Below are positions 1 through 7,656 of a DNA stretch of 64,000 bases, in pieces. The DNA lies in contig CP144169.1 in NCBI GenBank assembly GCA_039636785.1, positions 186,001 through 250,000 of the forward strand. The letters run 5' to 3'. The position numbers and the translations under genes are program-made. Position 1 is the first letter of the stretch. The number at the start of each line of letters is the position of its first letter. Source of the DNA: Micrococcaceae bacterium Sec5.7. GTDB lineage: Bacteria > Actinomycetota > Actinomycetes > Actinomycetales > Micrococcaceae. The notes under the pieces were generated by a model. That model worked only from the letters and a program-made list of their open reading frames with translations. It did no database searches and had not been told where the DNA came from.

Positions 1-1232
1 CCGAATTCCTCGGCTTCGTCGTCTGGCAGCTGTGGTCCATCGTGGTGGTCCAGCTGCCCTCAGCAGGATTCAAATTCAGCACCTCGGACATCTTCTGGCT
101 GATCTCCATGCCCAGCCTCGTGGGTGCCACCCTGCGCATCCCCTACACGTTCATGGTCCCCCGCTTCGGCGGACGCAACTGGACCATCGTTTCAGCCATG
201 CTGCTCCTCATTCCCTCGGTGGGCCTGGCCATGTGTGTCTCGAACCCGGAGACACCGTTCGGCGTCATGCTGTTCGTGGCAGCCCTGGCCGGCTTCGGCG
301 GCGGCAACTTCGCCAGCTCCATGGCCAACATCACCTTCTTCTACCCGGCCCGCGAAAAGGGCTGGGCCCTGGGCCTGAACGCCGCCGGCGGTAACCTCGG
401 TGCCGCCGTCGCACAGCTTGCGGTTCCCATTGCCATCACCCTCCTGGCTGCCGGCGCGGTAAACCTGCCCATGGCAGGTCTCATGTGGGTCCCGCTCATC
501 CTGCTCGCAGCGTTCGGCGCCTACAAATACATGGACAACCTCACCAGCGCCAGGGGTGACGTGGCCGGCTCCCTCGCCGCGCTGAAGGAACCGCACCTTT
601 GGATCATGGCGCTGCTGTACATCGGCACCTTCGGTTCGTTCATCGGCTTCGCCGGAGTCTTCCCCAAGCTCATCAAGGACTACTTCCCCGCTTTCTCCTC
701 CATCGGGGTGGGCACCGTGGCCCTGTCGCTGGCCTTCCTTGGCCCCCTGGTCGGTTCCCTGGCCCGCCCCTACGGCGGACGCATGGCGGACCGGATGGGC
801 GGAGCGCGCATGACCGTCGCCGCGTTCGCCTCCATGGCCGCCATCACCCTGACCATGATCTGGACCCTCCCCCTGAAGAACTTCTGGCTCTTCCTGGTCC
901 TGTTCCTGTTCCTCTTCACCGCCAGCGGCTTCGGAAACGGTGCCACCTACCGGATGATCCCGGTCATCTTCGCCACCTCCAGCCGGGCAGCACGCTCCGG
1001 CGCCAGCACGGTGGCCACCCAGCGCCTGGCATCCTCGGCGCTCGGCCTTATCTCGGCAATCGGCGCCTACGGCGGGTTCGTTATCCCGCAGGTGCTGAAC
1101 GCCTCCAACACTGCAACCGGATCCTATACTCCGGCGTTCTACGGCTTCGTCGGGGCATACGTCCTGATGCTGGTTGTCTGCTGGGCCTGCTACATCCGCA
1201 ACGCAAACCGAAACGCGATGGGACACGTCTAA
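1..1232 (+). CDS. narK: Nitrate/nitrite transporter, NarK/NasA-type MFS protein (5' end outside window)
   Basis: Membrane transporter of the major facilitator superfamily, expected to import nitrate and possibly export nitrite. The reading frame is open to the left window edge, so the N-terminus is missing; about 410 residues are visible, with roughly ten hydrophobic segments. The glycine-rich stretch GFGGGNFASSMANITFFYP matches the nitrate signature of NarK-family proteins, and a second Gly-rich segment (SGFGNGATYRMIPVIF) is the matching motif of the C-terminal half. The stop codon lies one base before the ATG of the nitrate reductase gene, so the two are almost certainly co-transcribed. The family assignment is firm; the exact substrate (nitrate, nitrite or both) is inferred from the neighbours. 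Confidence 0.93.
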   Translation, partial: EFLGFVVWQLWSIVVVQLPSAGFKFSTSDIFWLISMPSLVGATLRIPYTFMVPRFGGRNWTIVSAMLLLIPSVGLAMCVSNPETPFGVMLFVAALAGFGGGNFASSMANITFFYPAREKGWALGLNAAGGNLGAAVAQLAVPIAITLLAAGAVNLPMAGLMWVPLILLAAFGAYKYMDNLTSARGDVAGSLAALKEPHLWIMALLYIGTFGSFIGFAGVFPKLIKDYFPAFSSIGVGTVALSLAFLGPLVGSLARPYGGRMADRMGGARMTVAAFASMAAITLTMIWTLPLKNFWLFLVLFLFLFTASGFGNGATYRMIPVIFATSSRAARSGASTVATQRLASSALGLISAIGAYGGFVIPQVLNASNTATGSYTPAFYGFVGAYVLMLVVCWACYIRNANRNAMGHV

Positions 1233-1233
1233 C

Positions 1234-3438
1234 ATGACCAAAGGCGCCGACACGCACTGCCCTTACTGCGCTCTGCAGTGCGCCATGACGCTCAAGTCCC
1301 CAGCGGCTCTGACCCCGGCTGTCCAGCCGGGGTCAGAGCCCGTGCCGGCTCCACCCGTCCTGGAAGTCAGCGGAAGGGACTTTCCCACCAACCGCGGCGG
1401 GCTGTGCCGCAAGGGCTGGACGTCAGCGTCCCTCCTGAGCCACCCGGGACGCGTCACCGAACCCATGTTGAAGGGGTCCGACGGCGTCCACCGCCCCGTC
1501 AGCTGGGATGACGCCCTGAAGCTCATCACGGCAGCGGTCAAGGAAACCCGAGCCCGCTTCGGTGCGGACGCCGTGGGGGTATTCGGCGGCGGCGGCCTGA
1601 CCAATGAGAAGGCCTACCAGCTGGGCAAGTTCGCCCGTCTGGCCCTCGGCACGTCCCGGATCGACTACAACGGCCGGTTCTGCATGTCCTCCGCGGCCGC
1701 AGCCGGCATGCGCGCGTTCGGTCTGGACCGCGGCCTGCCGTTCCCGCTGGAGGACCTCGACGCCGCCAGTACCATCATGATGCTCGGCTCCAACGTCGCC
1801 GAGACCATGCCCCCGTTCGTGCAGCATCTCCAGGGAGCGCGCGACCCCGGCGGGCTGATTGTGGTGGATCCCCGCCGTTCCGCCACGGCGGCGTTTACGT
1901 CCGACGGCGGCGGCATCCACCTCCAGCCCCTGCCGGGCACCGACCTCGCCCTCCTGCTGGGCCTGTCCCACGTGGTGATCCATGAGGGCCTGGCCGACAC
2001 GGACTTCATTCAGGCGCGCACCAGCGGATACGACGCCCTGGTCCGCAGCGTCAACGCTTTCTGGCCGGAACGCGTGCAGTCCCTCACGGGTGTACCCGCA
2101 GAGCTGATCCGCGAGACGGCCCGCAGGCTGGCCGACGGCGCCACGAAGGGCGGAACCTACATCCTCACGGGCCGCGGCGTGGAACAACACGTGGACGGAA
2201 CGGACACCGCCACCGCCGCCATCAACCTGAGCCTGCTGCTGGGCCTGCCGGGCTCGGTGCGCAGCGGCTACGGCACGCTCACCGGCCAGGGCAACGGCCA
2301 GGGCGGCCGCGAACACGGCCAGAAGGCCGACCAGCTCCCGGGCTACCGCAAGATCACAGACCCCGCGGCCCGGGCCCATATGGCCACGGTGTGGGGCGTG
2401 CCGGAGTCGCTGATCCCCGGTCCCGGGGTCCCCGCCGTCGAGCTTCTCAAGTCGATGGGACAGCCCGACGGCGTCCGTTGCCTCTTTGTGCACGGCGCCA
2501 ATGTGGCAGTTTCCGCCCCCGACGCCGGATCGGTCATTGAAGGGCTGCGCAGCCTGGACTTCCTGGTGGTCTGCGATTTCTTCATGTCCGAGACAGCCGG
2601 CGAGGCTGATCTGGTGCTTCCTGTCGCCCAGTGGGCCGAGGAAGAGGGCACCATGACCAACCTCGAGGGACGCGTGCTCCGCAGGCGCCGCGCCCTGGCC
2701 CCGCCGCCGGGCGTACGCAGTGAGCTGTGGATCATGACCCGCCTCGCCGAAGCGCTGGACGCACCCTCCACCTTCAGCGACGATCCGGAAACGGTATTCG
2801 AGGAGCTGCGGCTGGCTTCTTCCGGAGGATTGGCGGACTACTCGGGCATCGACTACGCGATGCTGGACCGGGGCGAGGCTGCGTACTGGCCGTACCCCGC
2901 CGGCAGCACGGGCACGCCCCGGCTGTTCCTGGACCGCTTTGCGCACTCCGACGGCAGGGCCGCCTTCACAGCGGTGGTCCCCCGCCGCCGTCGGACTTCT
3001 TCTGCTTTCGCGGAAAGCATCGGGGCAAAGCCGATGACGCTTATCACCGGCCGCCTGATGGAGCACTACCAGTCCGGCGCCCAGACCCGCCGGGTGTCGG
3101 AACTAATGTCTTCCCAGCCTGAGGCCAGGCTGCAGATCCACCCGGCCGCAGCGGCCGCCAAGGGAATCGCTGACGGGGACTTTGTTTCGGTGTCCAACGA
3201 ACGCGGCGAAGTGACGTGCCGCGCCGAGCTGAGCACCGATATCCGGCCCGAGACCGTGTTCCTGCCGTTCCATTTCCCGGAGCTGGAGAGCGCCAACCGC
3301 CTCACCGAGGCAGCCACGGACCCCATTTCCGGGATGCCCGAGTTCAAGACCAGCCGGGTGTGGGTACGGCCGGCCACCGCTGATTCCGAGTCCACTCTGT
3401 CCCGGACCGGCGTTCTTCAAGCCCAGGAGGCCTCATGA
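1234..3438 (+). CDS. nasC: Assimilatory nitrate reductase catalytic subunit (molybdopterin oxidoreductase)
   Basis: Cytoplasmic Mo-bis-MGD enzyme reducing nitrate to nitrite, 734 residues. The N-terminus carries a [4Fe-4S] motif, C9-x2-C12-x3-C16 followed by C58. The molybdopterin oxidoreductase core follows, and a molybdopterin-dinucleotide-binding domain occupies roughly the last 130 residues. There is no Tat signal, which agrees with an assimilatory enzyme. The start at 1234 directly follows the transporter stop; an upstream in-frame start at 1174 would overlap the transporter by 59 bases and is rejected. The stop overlaps the next ATG (ATGA). An oddity is that residues 24-36, between C16 and C58, are encoded by a perfect 16-bp inverted repeat. 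The name follows the Bacillus nas convention and is by homology. Confidence 0.93.
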   Translation: MTKGADTHCPYCALQCAMTLKSPAALTPAVQPGSEPVPAPPVLEVSGRDFPTNRGGLCRKGWTSASLLSHPGRVTEPMLKGSDGVHRPVSWDDALKLITAAVKETRARFGADAVGVFGGGGLTNEKAYQLGKFARLALGTSRIDYNGRFCMSSAAAAGMRAFGLDRGLPFPLEDLDAASTIMMLGSNVAETMPPFVQHLQGARDPGGLIVVDPRRSATAAFTSDGGGIHLQPLPGTDLALLLGLSHVVIHEGLADTDFIQARTSGYDALVRSVNAFWPERVQSLTGVPAELIRETARRLADGATKGGTYILTGRGVEQHVDGTDTATAAINLSLLLGLPGSVRSGYGTLTGQGNGQGGREHGQKADQLPGYRKITDPAARAHMATVWGVPESLIPGPGVPAVELLKSMGQPDGVRCLFVHGANVAVSAPDAGSVIEGLRSLDFLVVCDFFMSETAGEADLVLPVAQWAEEEGTMTNLEGRVLRRRRALAPPPGVRSELWIMTRLAEALDAPSTFSDDPETVFEELRLASSGGLADYSGIDYAMLDRGEAAYWPYPAGSTGTPRLFLDRFAHSDGRAAFTAVVPRRRRTSSAFAESIGAKPMTLITGRLMEHYQSGAQTRRVSELMSSQPEARLQIHPAAAAAKGIADGDFVSVSNERGEVTCRAELSTDIRPETVFLPFHFPELESANRLTEAATDPISGMPEFKTSRVWVRPATADSESTLSRTGVLQAQEAS
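1305..1340. repeat. Perfect 16-bp inverted repeat inside the nitrate reductase gene
   Basis: The arms GGCTCTGACCCCGGCT (1305-1320) and AGCCGGGGTCAGAGCC (1325-1340) are exact reverse complements separated by four bases (GTCC). The 36-bp unit is a multiple of three and keeps the frame. It encodes a Pro/Ala/Ser-rich piece in the loop between the third and fourth Fe-S cysteines. It could be a palindromic element that inserted into the gene, or a strong mRNA hairpin with an effect on translation. The repeat itself is read directly; its origin is inference. Confidence 0.9.
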
Positions 3439-4997
3439 GTGAGCGGATTGTTGTTGTCGGTTTCGGCCCGGTGGCCGCAAGGCTGGTGGACGAGCTGCTG
3501 CCGGCCGTGCGCGACGGGCTGGCTCACCTGACCGTGATCGGCGAGGAGACTGACGCCGCGTACAACCGCGTGCTGGTGGCCGACGTCGGCGTGGGACGCA
3601 CCACTCCGGCGGCTTTGGCGTTGTCCGATGCCGCTGCACTAATAGCCGACGGCGTGGACGTCCGGCTGGGCGTCCGGGTGCGCCGGGTGGACCGCGCCAG
3701 GCAGCAGGTTGTCCTCACAGACGGCACCTCCCCCGGGTACGACCGGCTCGTGTTTGCCACCGGCTCCCGTCCGGTGATCCCCAACCTCACGGGCCTAAAC
3801 CCGGACCCGGCCGCACCCGTGCTGCCTGCCGGTGTGACCGCTTTGCGGGACCTGCGCGACGCCGAGGTCCTCCGCCGTGCCGTTTCCGGCGGCAAGCGCG
3901 TGGTGGTGCTGGGCGGCGGTGTGCTTGGACTTGAAACGGCCCTGGCCGCAGCAGAGGAAGGCGCCACCGTGACCGTCGTCCACAACGGACCGCACCCGCT
4001 GGGCCGGAACATCGACCGCGGCGGGGGCGCCGTGCTCGCGGCTAGCCTGCGCAACTGCGGCGTGCGCATGGCCGGCAACGCCCGCTCCACCGGTGTGGAG
4101 CACAATGCGTCCGACGGCGGCTTCTCGGCACTGCTTCTCGACGACGGTTGCGCGATCGACGGCGACCTGCTGGTGCTGTCCTGCGGCGTCCGCCCCCGGA
4201 CCGAATTGGCCGCTGGCTGCGGGCTGTCCACCGCGACGGGCATCCTGGTGGACCACCGGCTGCGCGCCCACCACGAACCGCATATCTTTGCCATCGGCGA
4301 CTGCGCCGAGGTCCGTTGCCCGGATCCGGAGTGCGTCGAGTGCCGCACGGCGCGCGGCCCCTCCGGGCTTGTGGGCCCGGGGTGGCGGCAGGCCGAATGG
4401 CTCGGCGAGTACCTCACTTTGTTGGCTGAGGCTTCACCGGAGGCTGACTCGCTGCCGGCGCTTGAAGCCGAGAAGCCCGGCGTGATCGTCCTCAAGGCCC
4501 GCGGCATGAACATGGCCGTGGCCGGAGACAACACCGCAGAACCATGGGATGAAGAAGCTTTGATGGCCGGAGCAGTAAACGGCCGTCCCCGGCTCCAGAT
4601 CGCCCAGTGGGCCGACCCGGAGCACGGCCGCTACGTCAAAATGACTACCCGCGGCGGGGTGCTGGAAGGCCTGGTCACTGTCGGGATGCCGCGGACGGCG
4701 GCGGAGCTGGTGCAGTTGTTCGAGCGCGGCGCCGAGCTCCCCGCGGACCGTTCGCTGTTGCTGCGCCTGGACGGTCCGGACCAGCCGGGTGCTCGTGCCG
4801 TTGCGCAGGATCCTGAGAGCACGGTGTGCCGTTGCGCGGGAGTCAGCGGCGTCAAAATTGCCGCTGCCGTGGTTGACGGGTGCTCTTCGGTTTCGGAGGT
4901 TTCCAAGGCCACCCGCGCCGGAACCGGCTGCGGCGGCTGCCACTCCGACATCAAGGGCCTCATCGAAAAACACTTCCAGGCGGCAACCGCCGCCTGA
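3435..4997 (+). CDS. nasB: FAD-dependent electron-transfer subunit of assimilatory nitrate reductase (NasB-like)
   Basis: 520-residue flavoprotein expected to pass electrons from NAD(P)H to the nitrate reductase. It has a pyridine nucleotide-disulfide oxidoreductase fold with an N-terminal dinucleotide motif (VVVGFGPVAARL), a second one near residue 155 (VVVLGGGVLGLE) and the FAD motif IFAIGDCAEV near residue 280. A BFD-type [2Fe-2S] domain ends the protein, with cysteines C465, C467, C499 and C502. There is no sirohaem domain, so this is not nitrite reductase, although it resembles the N-terminal half of NirB. Its ATG overlaps the nasC stop by four bases, so translation is probably coupled. 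This is the last gene of the nitrate operon visible here. Confidence 0.88.
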   Translation: MSERIVVVGFGPVAARLVDELLPAVRDGLAHLTVIGEETDAAYNRVLVADVGVGRTTPAALALSDAAALIADGVDVRLGVRVRRVDRARQQVVLTDGTSPGYDRLVFATGSRPVIPNLTGLNPDPAAPVLPAGVTALRDLRDAEVLRRAVSGGKRVVVLGGGVLGLETALAAAEEGATVTVVHNGPHPLGRNIDRGGGAVLAASLRNCGVRMAGNARSTGVEHNASDGGFSALLLDDGCAIDGDLLVLSCGVRPRTELAAGCGLSTATGILVDHRLRAHHEPHIFAIGDCAEVRCPDPECVECRTARGPSGLVGPGWRQAEWLGEYLTLLAEASPEADSLPALEAEKPGVIVLKARGMNMAVAGDNTAEPWDEEALMAGAVNGRPRLQIAQWADPEHGRYVKMTTRGGVLEGLVTVGMPRTAAELVQLFERGAELPADRSLLLRLDGPDQPGARAVAQDPESTVCRCAGVSGVKIAAAVVDGCSSVSEVSKATRAGTGCGGCHSDIKGLIEKHFQAATAA

Positions 4998-5204
4998 GGT
5001 GCACTCCCGAAAAAATCGGAAGGGCCGTCGATGGGATCCACAGCGCCGGCACGGACCAGCGAGCTCCGGTACTACGGTTGCGTTTAGTGAGCTGGATGTC
5101 GGCGTAATGCTTCTGTGCAGGGGACTTCGGACACCAAGTGTCCATAGCGGCCTGCACAACTCCCGTACTTTCAGGGCAGCCCGTGCAGACGACTTCGGAA
5201 ACTG
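4998..5204. other. Non-coding stretch between the nitrate operon and the mobile element
   Basis: No convincing gene on either strand. A minus-strand frame at 4960-5208 is open for 82 codons but overlaps the 3' end of nasB and has no homology I recognise. I see no strong terminator for the nitrate operon. Confidence 0.5.
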
Positions 5205-5226
5205 ACAAACGAACCGGTTTGTTTGT
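5205..5226. promoter_or_regulatory. 22-bp palindrome of TetR-operator type, centred on AACCGGTT
   Basis: Apart from one mismatched symmetric pair, the sequence is an inverted repeat around 5215/5216, with outer halves ACAAAC and GTTTGT and the core AACCGGTT. This size and symmetry are typical of operators bound by TetR-family dimers. No intact target gene follows; ten bases further on the left end of the mobile element begins. The site may be left over from a promoter whose gene was displaced by the insertion. The palindrome is seen; the regulator is inference. Confidence 0.5.
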
Positions 5227-5228
5227 AG

Positions 5229-5441
5229 TGGAAACGACCGATATCTTTAGTCCTCATCATTCAGTGCCTAGATGTCGGGGCGTACGCGCTACGGACAGTG
5301 TCTAAGACGTACTTTGATGTCGCTCTGCACGCTTACGAGCAGACCGGGAATCGTGATCGACTCGAGATGCTCCTTACCTTGGAAGCGGACTCGATTGCCG
5401 GGCCGGCGATGCCCGAGCATATCGCCTGCAAGCAACGCTGA
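5229..5441 (+). pseudogene. Possible 3' gene fragment without a start codon
   Basis: This plus-strand frame is open for 70 codons before TGA and has no ATG near its beginning. Its translation looks protein-like, for example the stretch HAYEQTGNRDRLEMLLTLEA. It runs across the left inverted repeat. I do not recognise a family. It could be the remains of a gene carried or cut by the mobile element, or a chance frame. Confidence 0.25.
5236..5254 (+). repeat. Left terminal inverted repeat of the mobile element
   Basis: GACCGATATCTTTAGTCCT. Its exact reverse complement occurs at 8863-8881 on the other side of the recombinase genes. It contains the palindrome GATATC. Weak similarity (GAAA just outside) continues past the core on both sides. 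Confidence 0.8.
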
Positions 5442-5484
5442 TATTGCCCGGGGTCTGTGGAGTACCTCGGCCATAGGATGAGGC

Positions 5485-5721
5485 ATGAGCAAGTGGACGA
5501 AGCGCGTCATAGGGGCAGTTGGCTACTTGGTAATGTGCTGGGCGTCGTACCAACTGCTGGGATGGCTTGGGATTCTCTTCCTCGTGGGGGCTGGAGCGCT
5601 TGGCGGCGTCGCAACGATCTTTATCAACCGGAAGGTGAGGAAAGATGAGCAAGTGGCGCAATTCCGAAATAGCCGGGATCCTTTCAACGCCCGCGATGAA
5701 GGATTTCACCCCGAACCCTAG
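5485..5721 (+). CDS. Small putative membrane protein inside the mobile element
   Basis: 78-residue product with a positively charged start (MSKWTKR), two hydrophobic segments (about residues 9-24 and 26-46) and a charged soluble tail. A purine-rich stretch (GGATGAGG) lies just before the ATG. It is the only gene-like frame of the element on the plus strand. Its TAG stop interlocks with the stop of the convergent tnpC-like gene within CTAG at 5718-5721. No family recognised. It may be a passenger gene; a chance frame cannot be excluded. Confidence 0.45.
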   Translation: MSKWTKRVIGAVGYLVMCWASYQLLGWLGILFLVGAGALGGVATIFINRKVRKDEQVAQFRNSRDPFNARDEGFHPEP

Positions 5722-6122
5722 GCCCGGCCACCTGCTCCGTGGGGGCCGCCGGCGTTCCGTCGCCGCGAGTGTCCCAATGCGAGGGCCAGTTGGTGCCTTA
5801 GGTGCTCGATCTCTGCGGACAGCTCGCGGTTCCGTTCCAGAGACGCGTTGAGGCGGGCGCGGAGGGACTCCGTGCTGGCGCTGCTTCGGCTTGCTCTGGG
5901 TTGTTGTGGGCGGTCGTCGCGCAGTCCGATGATGTCCGCGCGCAGGTCGGCCTGGGTGTAGAGCCAGGACCTCGATACTCCGGCGGTAGCAGCTACCGCG
6001 TCGAAGGTGACGGGGGCGCCCTTTTTCTGTAGTTCACGCAGCGCCGCCACGGCTTTGGAACGGGTGAGCTCGTGCCGGCGCTCCGCGGCCAGCCGGATGT
6101 GGCGGCTGTTATCTGCCCGCAC
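5718..6122 (-). CDS. DUF6262 / TnpC-like accessory protein of the recombinase trio
   Basis: 134 residues from the GTG at 6122. The N-terminal half contains a helix-turn-helix-like segment (VTFDAVAATAGVSRSWLY), and the C-terminal half is a likely coiled coil (SLRARLNASLERNRELSAEIEHLRHQ). This matches DUF6262 proteins, which sit next to paired tyrosine recombinases and correspond in position to TnpC of Tn554, a factor affecting transposition. The GTG start is chosen because a strong ribosome-binding stretch (GGAGGAGG) lies just upstream; it overlaps the tnpB-like stop by 14 bases, suggesting coupled translation. An upstream TTG at 6182 is possible but has no such support. Confidence 0.72.
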   Translation of the reverse strand: MRADNSRHIRLAAERRHELTRSKAVAALRELQKKGAPVTFDAVAATAGVSRSWLYTQADLRADIIGLRDDRPQQPRASRSSASTESLRARLNASLERNRELSAEIEHLRHQLALALGHSRRRNAGGPHGAGGRA

Positions 6123-7656
6123 GGTTGTCCTCCTCCTGGACGTGGTTGGGACCTGCATGCGTTTCGTTGTCGAGTGTTTCAATGATGCGGTCCAGGTTGG
6201 TCAGCACCCGGGTGTTCATTTCCGCCAGCCGCTGTTGGCCGCGGGCTTCGGCGGCGGAGATGATCTGTACGACCTGGGTCCGGTGTTCGCGGTGTTGCGG
6301 GAGGAAGTCGGCCGTGGTGATGAACATGGGGCAGGTCAGGCAGGCGTTGGCGTGCGGGCAGGTCTTCTGCACCGGGAGACCGCAGTAGCCGTTGGGGAGC
6401 GCCTGGGTGGCTCGGCCGAGGCGCTGTTTGGCCCAGGCGGCCTCGGCGAGCGGCCCGTCCGGATCGAGTTCGACGACGCTGCCGGATGCGTTGACTTTCC
6501 GGGCGGCTTCCCAGTGCCGTCGGATGCTTGTATCGCTGAGTCTGGCGTAGTGCGCGGTCATCTGGTGGGAGTCGTGGTCCAGGATCCGGCGTACGACCTC
6601 CTGCGGGACATCGAGGTTAATCAGTCTCGTGCCGAGGGTGTGACGGAAACGGTGCGGGCTTACGACAGCCGGGTTGCCGTTGTCGTCGGTGACATCGCAG
6701 TGCCTGACCCATCGTCGAAGGGCGGTGCTGTATGAGTTTGCGCTGATGTGTCCGGCGCCGTAAACGTCCACCCGGTCATGGGCGAAAAGCAGATGTGTCC
6801 CGGAGTTGCCCGTGCCGTTGACGTAGCTGATTTGCTCGGCGATGGCCCGTTCAAGTTCCTCATCGATGGGTACGAGCGCCTCGCGCTTCATCTTGTGGTT
6901 CAGATACCGCACATACGGGGCGCCGTCCTTGTCCCGGGTGATGCAGTCCTGCCGCAGGGCCACGGTGTCGCTGATCCGCAGCCCGCACCGGATCAGAATC
7001 AAGGTGATCAGCCGGTGATGCGGGCTGGCCATTTTGGCGAGATTTGCCGGGTGTTCCAGCTGGGCCATGACGTGTTCGCTCAGTGCCCGGGGTTGCCGGG
7101 CTGTCTCTTTGGGATAGTCCTCGGTGTAGATCTGGGCGGTGCTGGGCAGATCGGTGACCCATCCGTGCCGGCGCATGGTGAGCAGGAAGGTGTTGAACTG
7201 GCCGATCCGGGTCCGGTGCGAAACCGTCCCGGCGCTGTGGGTGTGCAGGTATGCCAGGAACCCTTCGATTACCTCCCTGTCAATGTCGGCGGTGCCGGTG
7301 ACCGAGATCCTCGTTGAATCCAGAAAGGCGTTGAAGTTCTCCACGGCCTTGGTTCCCAGTACCGCGGACTCAACCGTCAATCCGGTCGTCAGCCGCCAGC
7401 GGGCCCAGCGCTTGGCCAGCTGCTTCAACCAGGGCCGGGTGATGTTTTCGAAGTGGACGGTTACGTGGCTGCGGGCGGCGATACCGAGGGACCTGGCATG
7501 CCAGACATCCTTGGGATACTCGTTCTCCCACGGCGCGGCGCCCGCCCCGGCCTTCCCCATGGGCCTCGTCCGGAGCGGCGGCTGGTCGATGCTGCTGTCC
7601 GCGCCGGGGGTCGTTGCCGGGTCGTTTCGTGTGGGCACGGGATGCAGGGTAGTCAT
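6109..7656 (-). CDS. Tyrosine recombinase, TnpB-like, with cysteine-rich C-terminus
   Basis: 515-residue site-specific recombinase. The catalytic domain shows the first arginine in RCGLRISDTVAL, the box-II motif HRFRHTLG, then DHDSHQMTAHYARL, which supplies the conserved His and the nucleophilic Tyr. After the catalytic domain comes a Cys cluster (NGYCG, KTCPHANACLTCPMF), a probable zinc site as in TnpB of Tn554, followed by a helical tail. The ATG overlaps the tnpA-like stop (ATGA) and its own stop overlaps the start of the DUF6262 gene, so the three form a tight operon. It very likely acts together with the TnpA-like enzyme at the inverted repeats. Confidence 0.85.
   Translation of the reverse strand: MTTLHPVPTRNDPATTPGADSSIDQPPLRTRPMGKAGAGAAPWENEYPKDVWHARSLGIAARSHVTVHFENITRPWLKQLAKRWARWRLTTGLTVESAVLGTKAVENFNAFLDSTRISVTGTADIDREVIEGFLAYLHTHSAGTVSHRTRIGQFNTFLLTMRRHGWVTDLPSTAQIYTEDYPKETARQPRALSEHVMAQLEHPANLAKMASPHHRLITLILIRCGLRISDTVALRQDCITRDKDGAPYVRYLNHKMKREALVPIDEELERAIAEQISYVNGTGNSGTHLLFAHDRVDVYGAGHISANSYSTALRRWVRHCDVTDDNGNPAVVSPHRFRHTLGTRLINLDVPQEVVRRILDHDSHQMTAHYARLSDTSIRRHWEAARKVNASGSVVELDPDGPLAEAAWAKQRLGRATQALPNGYCGLPVQKTCPHANACLTCPMFITTADFLPQHREHRTQVVQIISAAEARGQQRLAEMNTRVLTNLDRIIETLDNETHAGPNHVQEEDNRAGR

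Noticed and set aside
192-1253. 353-codon open frame on the minus strand opposite the transporter
   Set aside because: Antisense shadow of a well-recognised gene in high-GC DNA; composition is His/Gly/Gln-rich and has no family features.
1423-3066. 547-codon minus-strand frame opposite nasC
   Set aside because: Shadow of the nitrate reductase codon pattern; no start with a ribosome-binding site and no recognisable domain.
4960-5208. 82-codon minus-strand frame with a CxxC pattern
   Set aside because: Overlaps the 3' end of nasB, has no ribosome-binding site and no recognised homologue.
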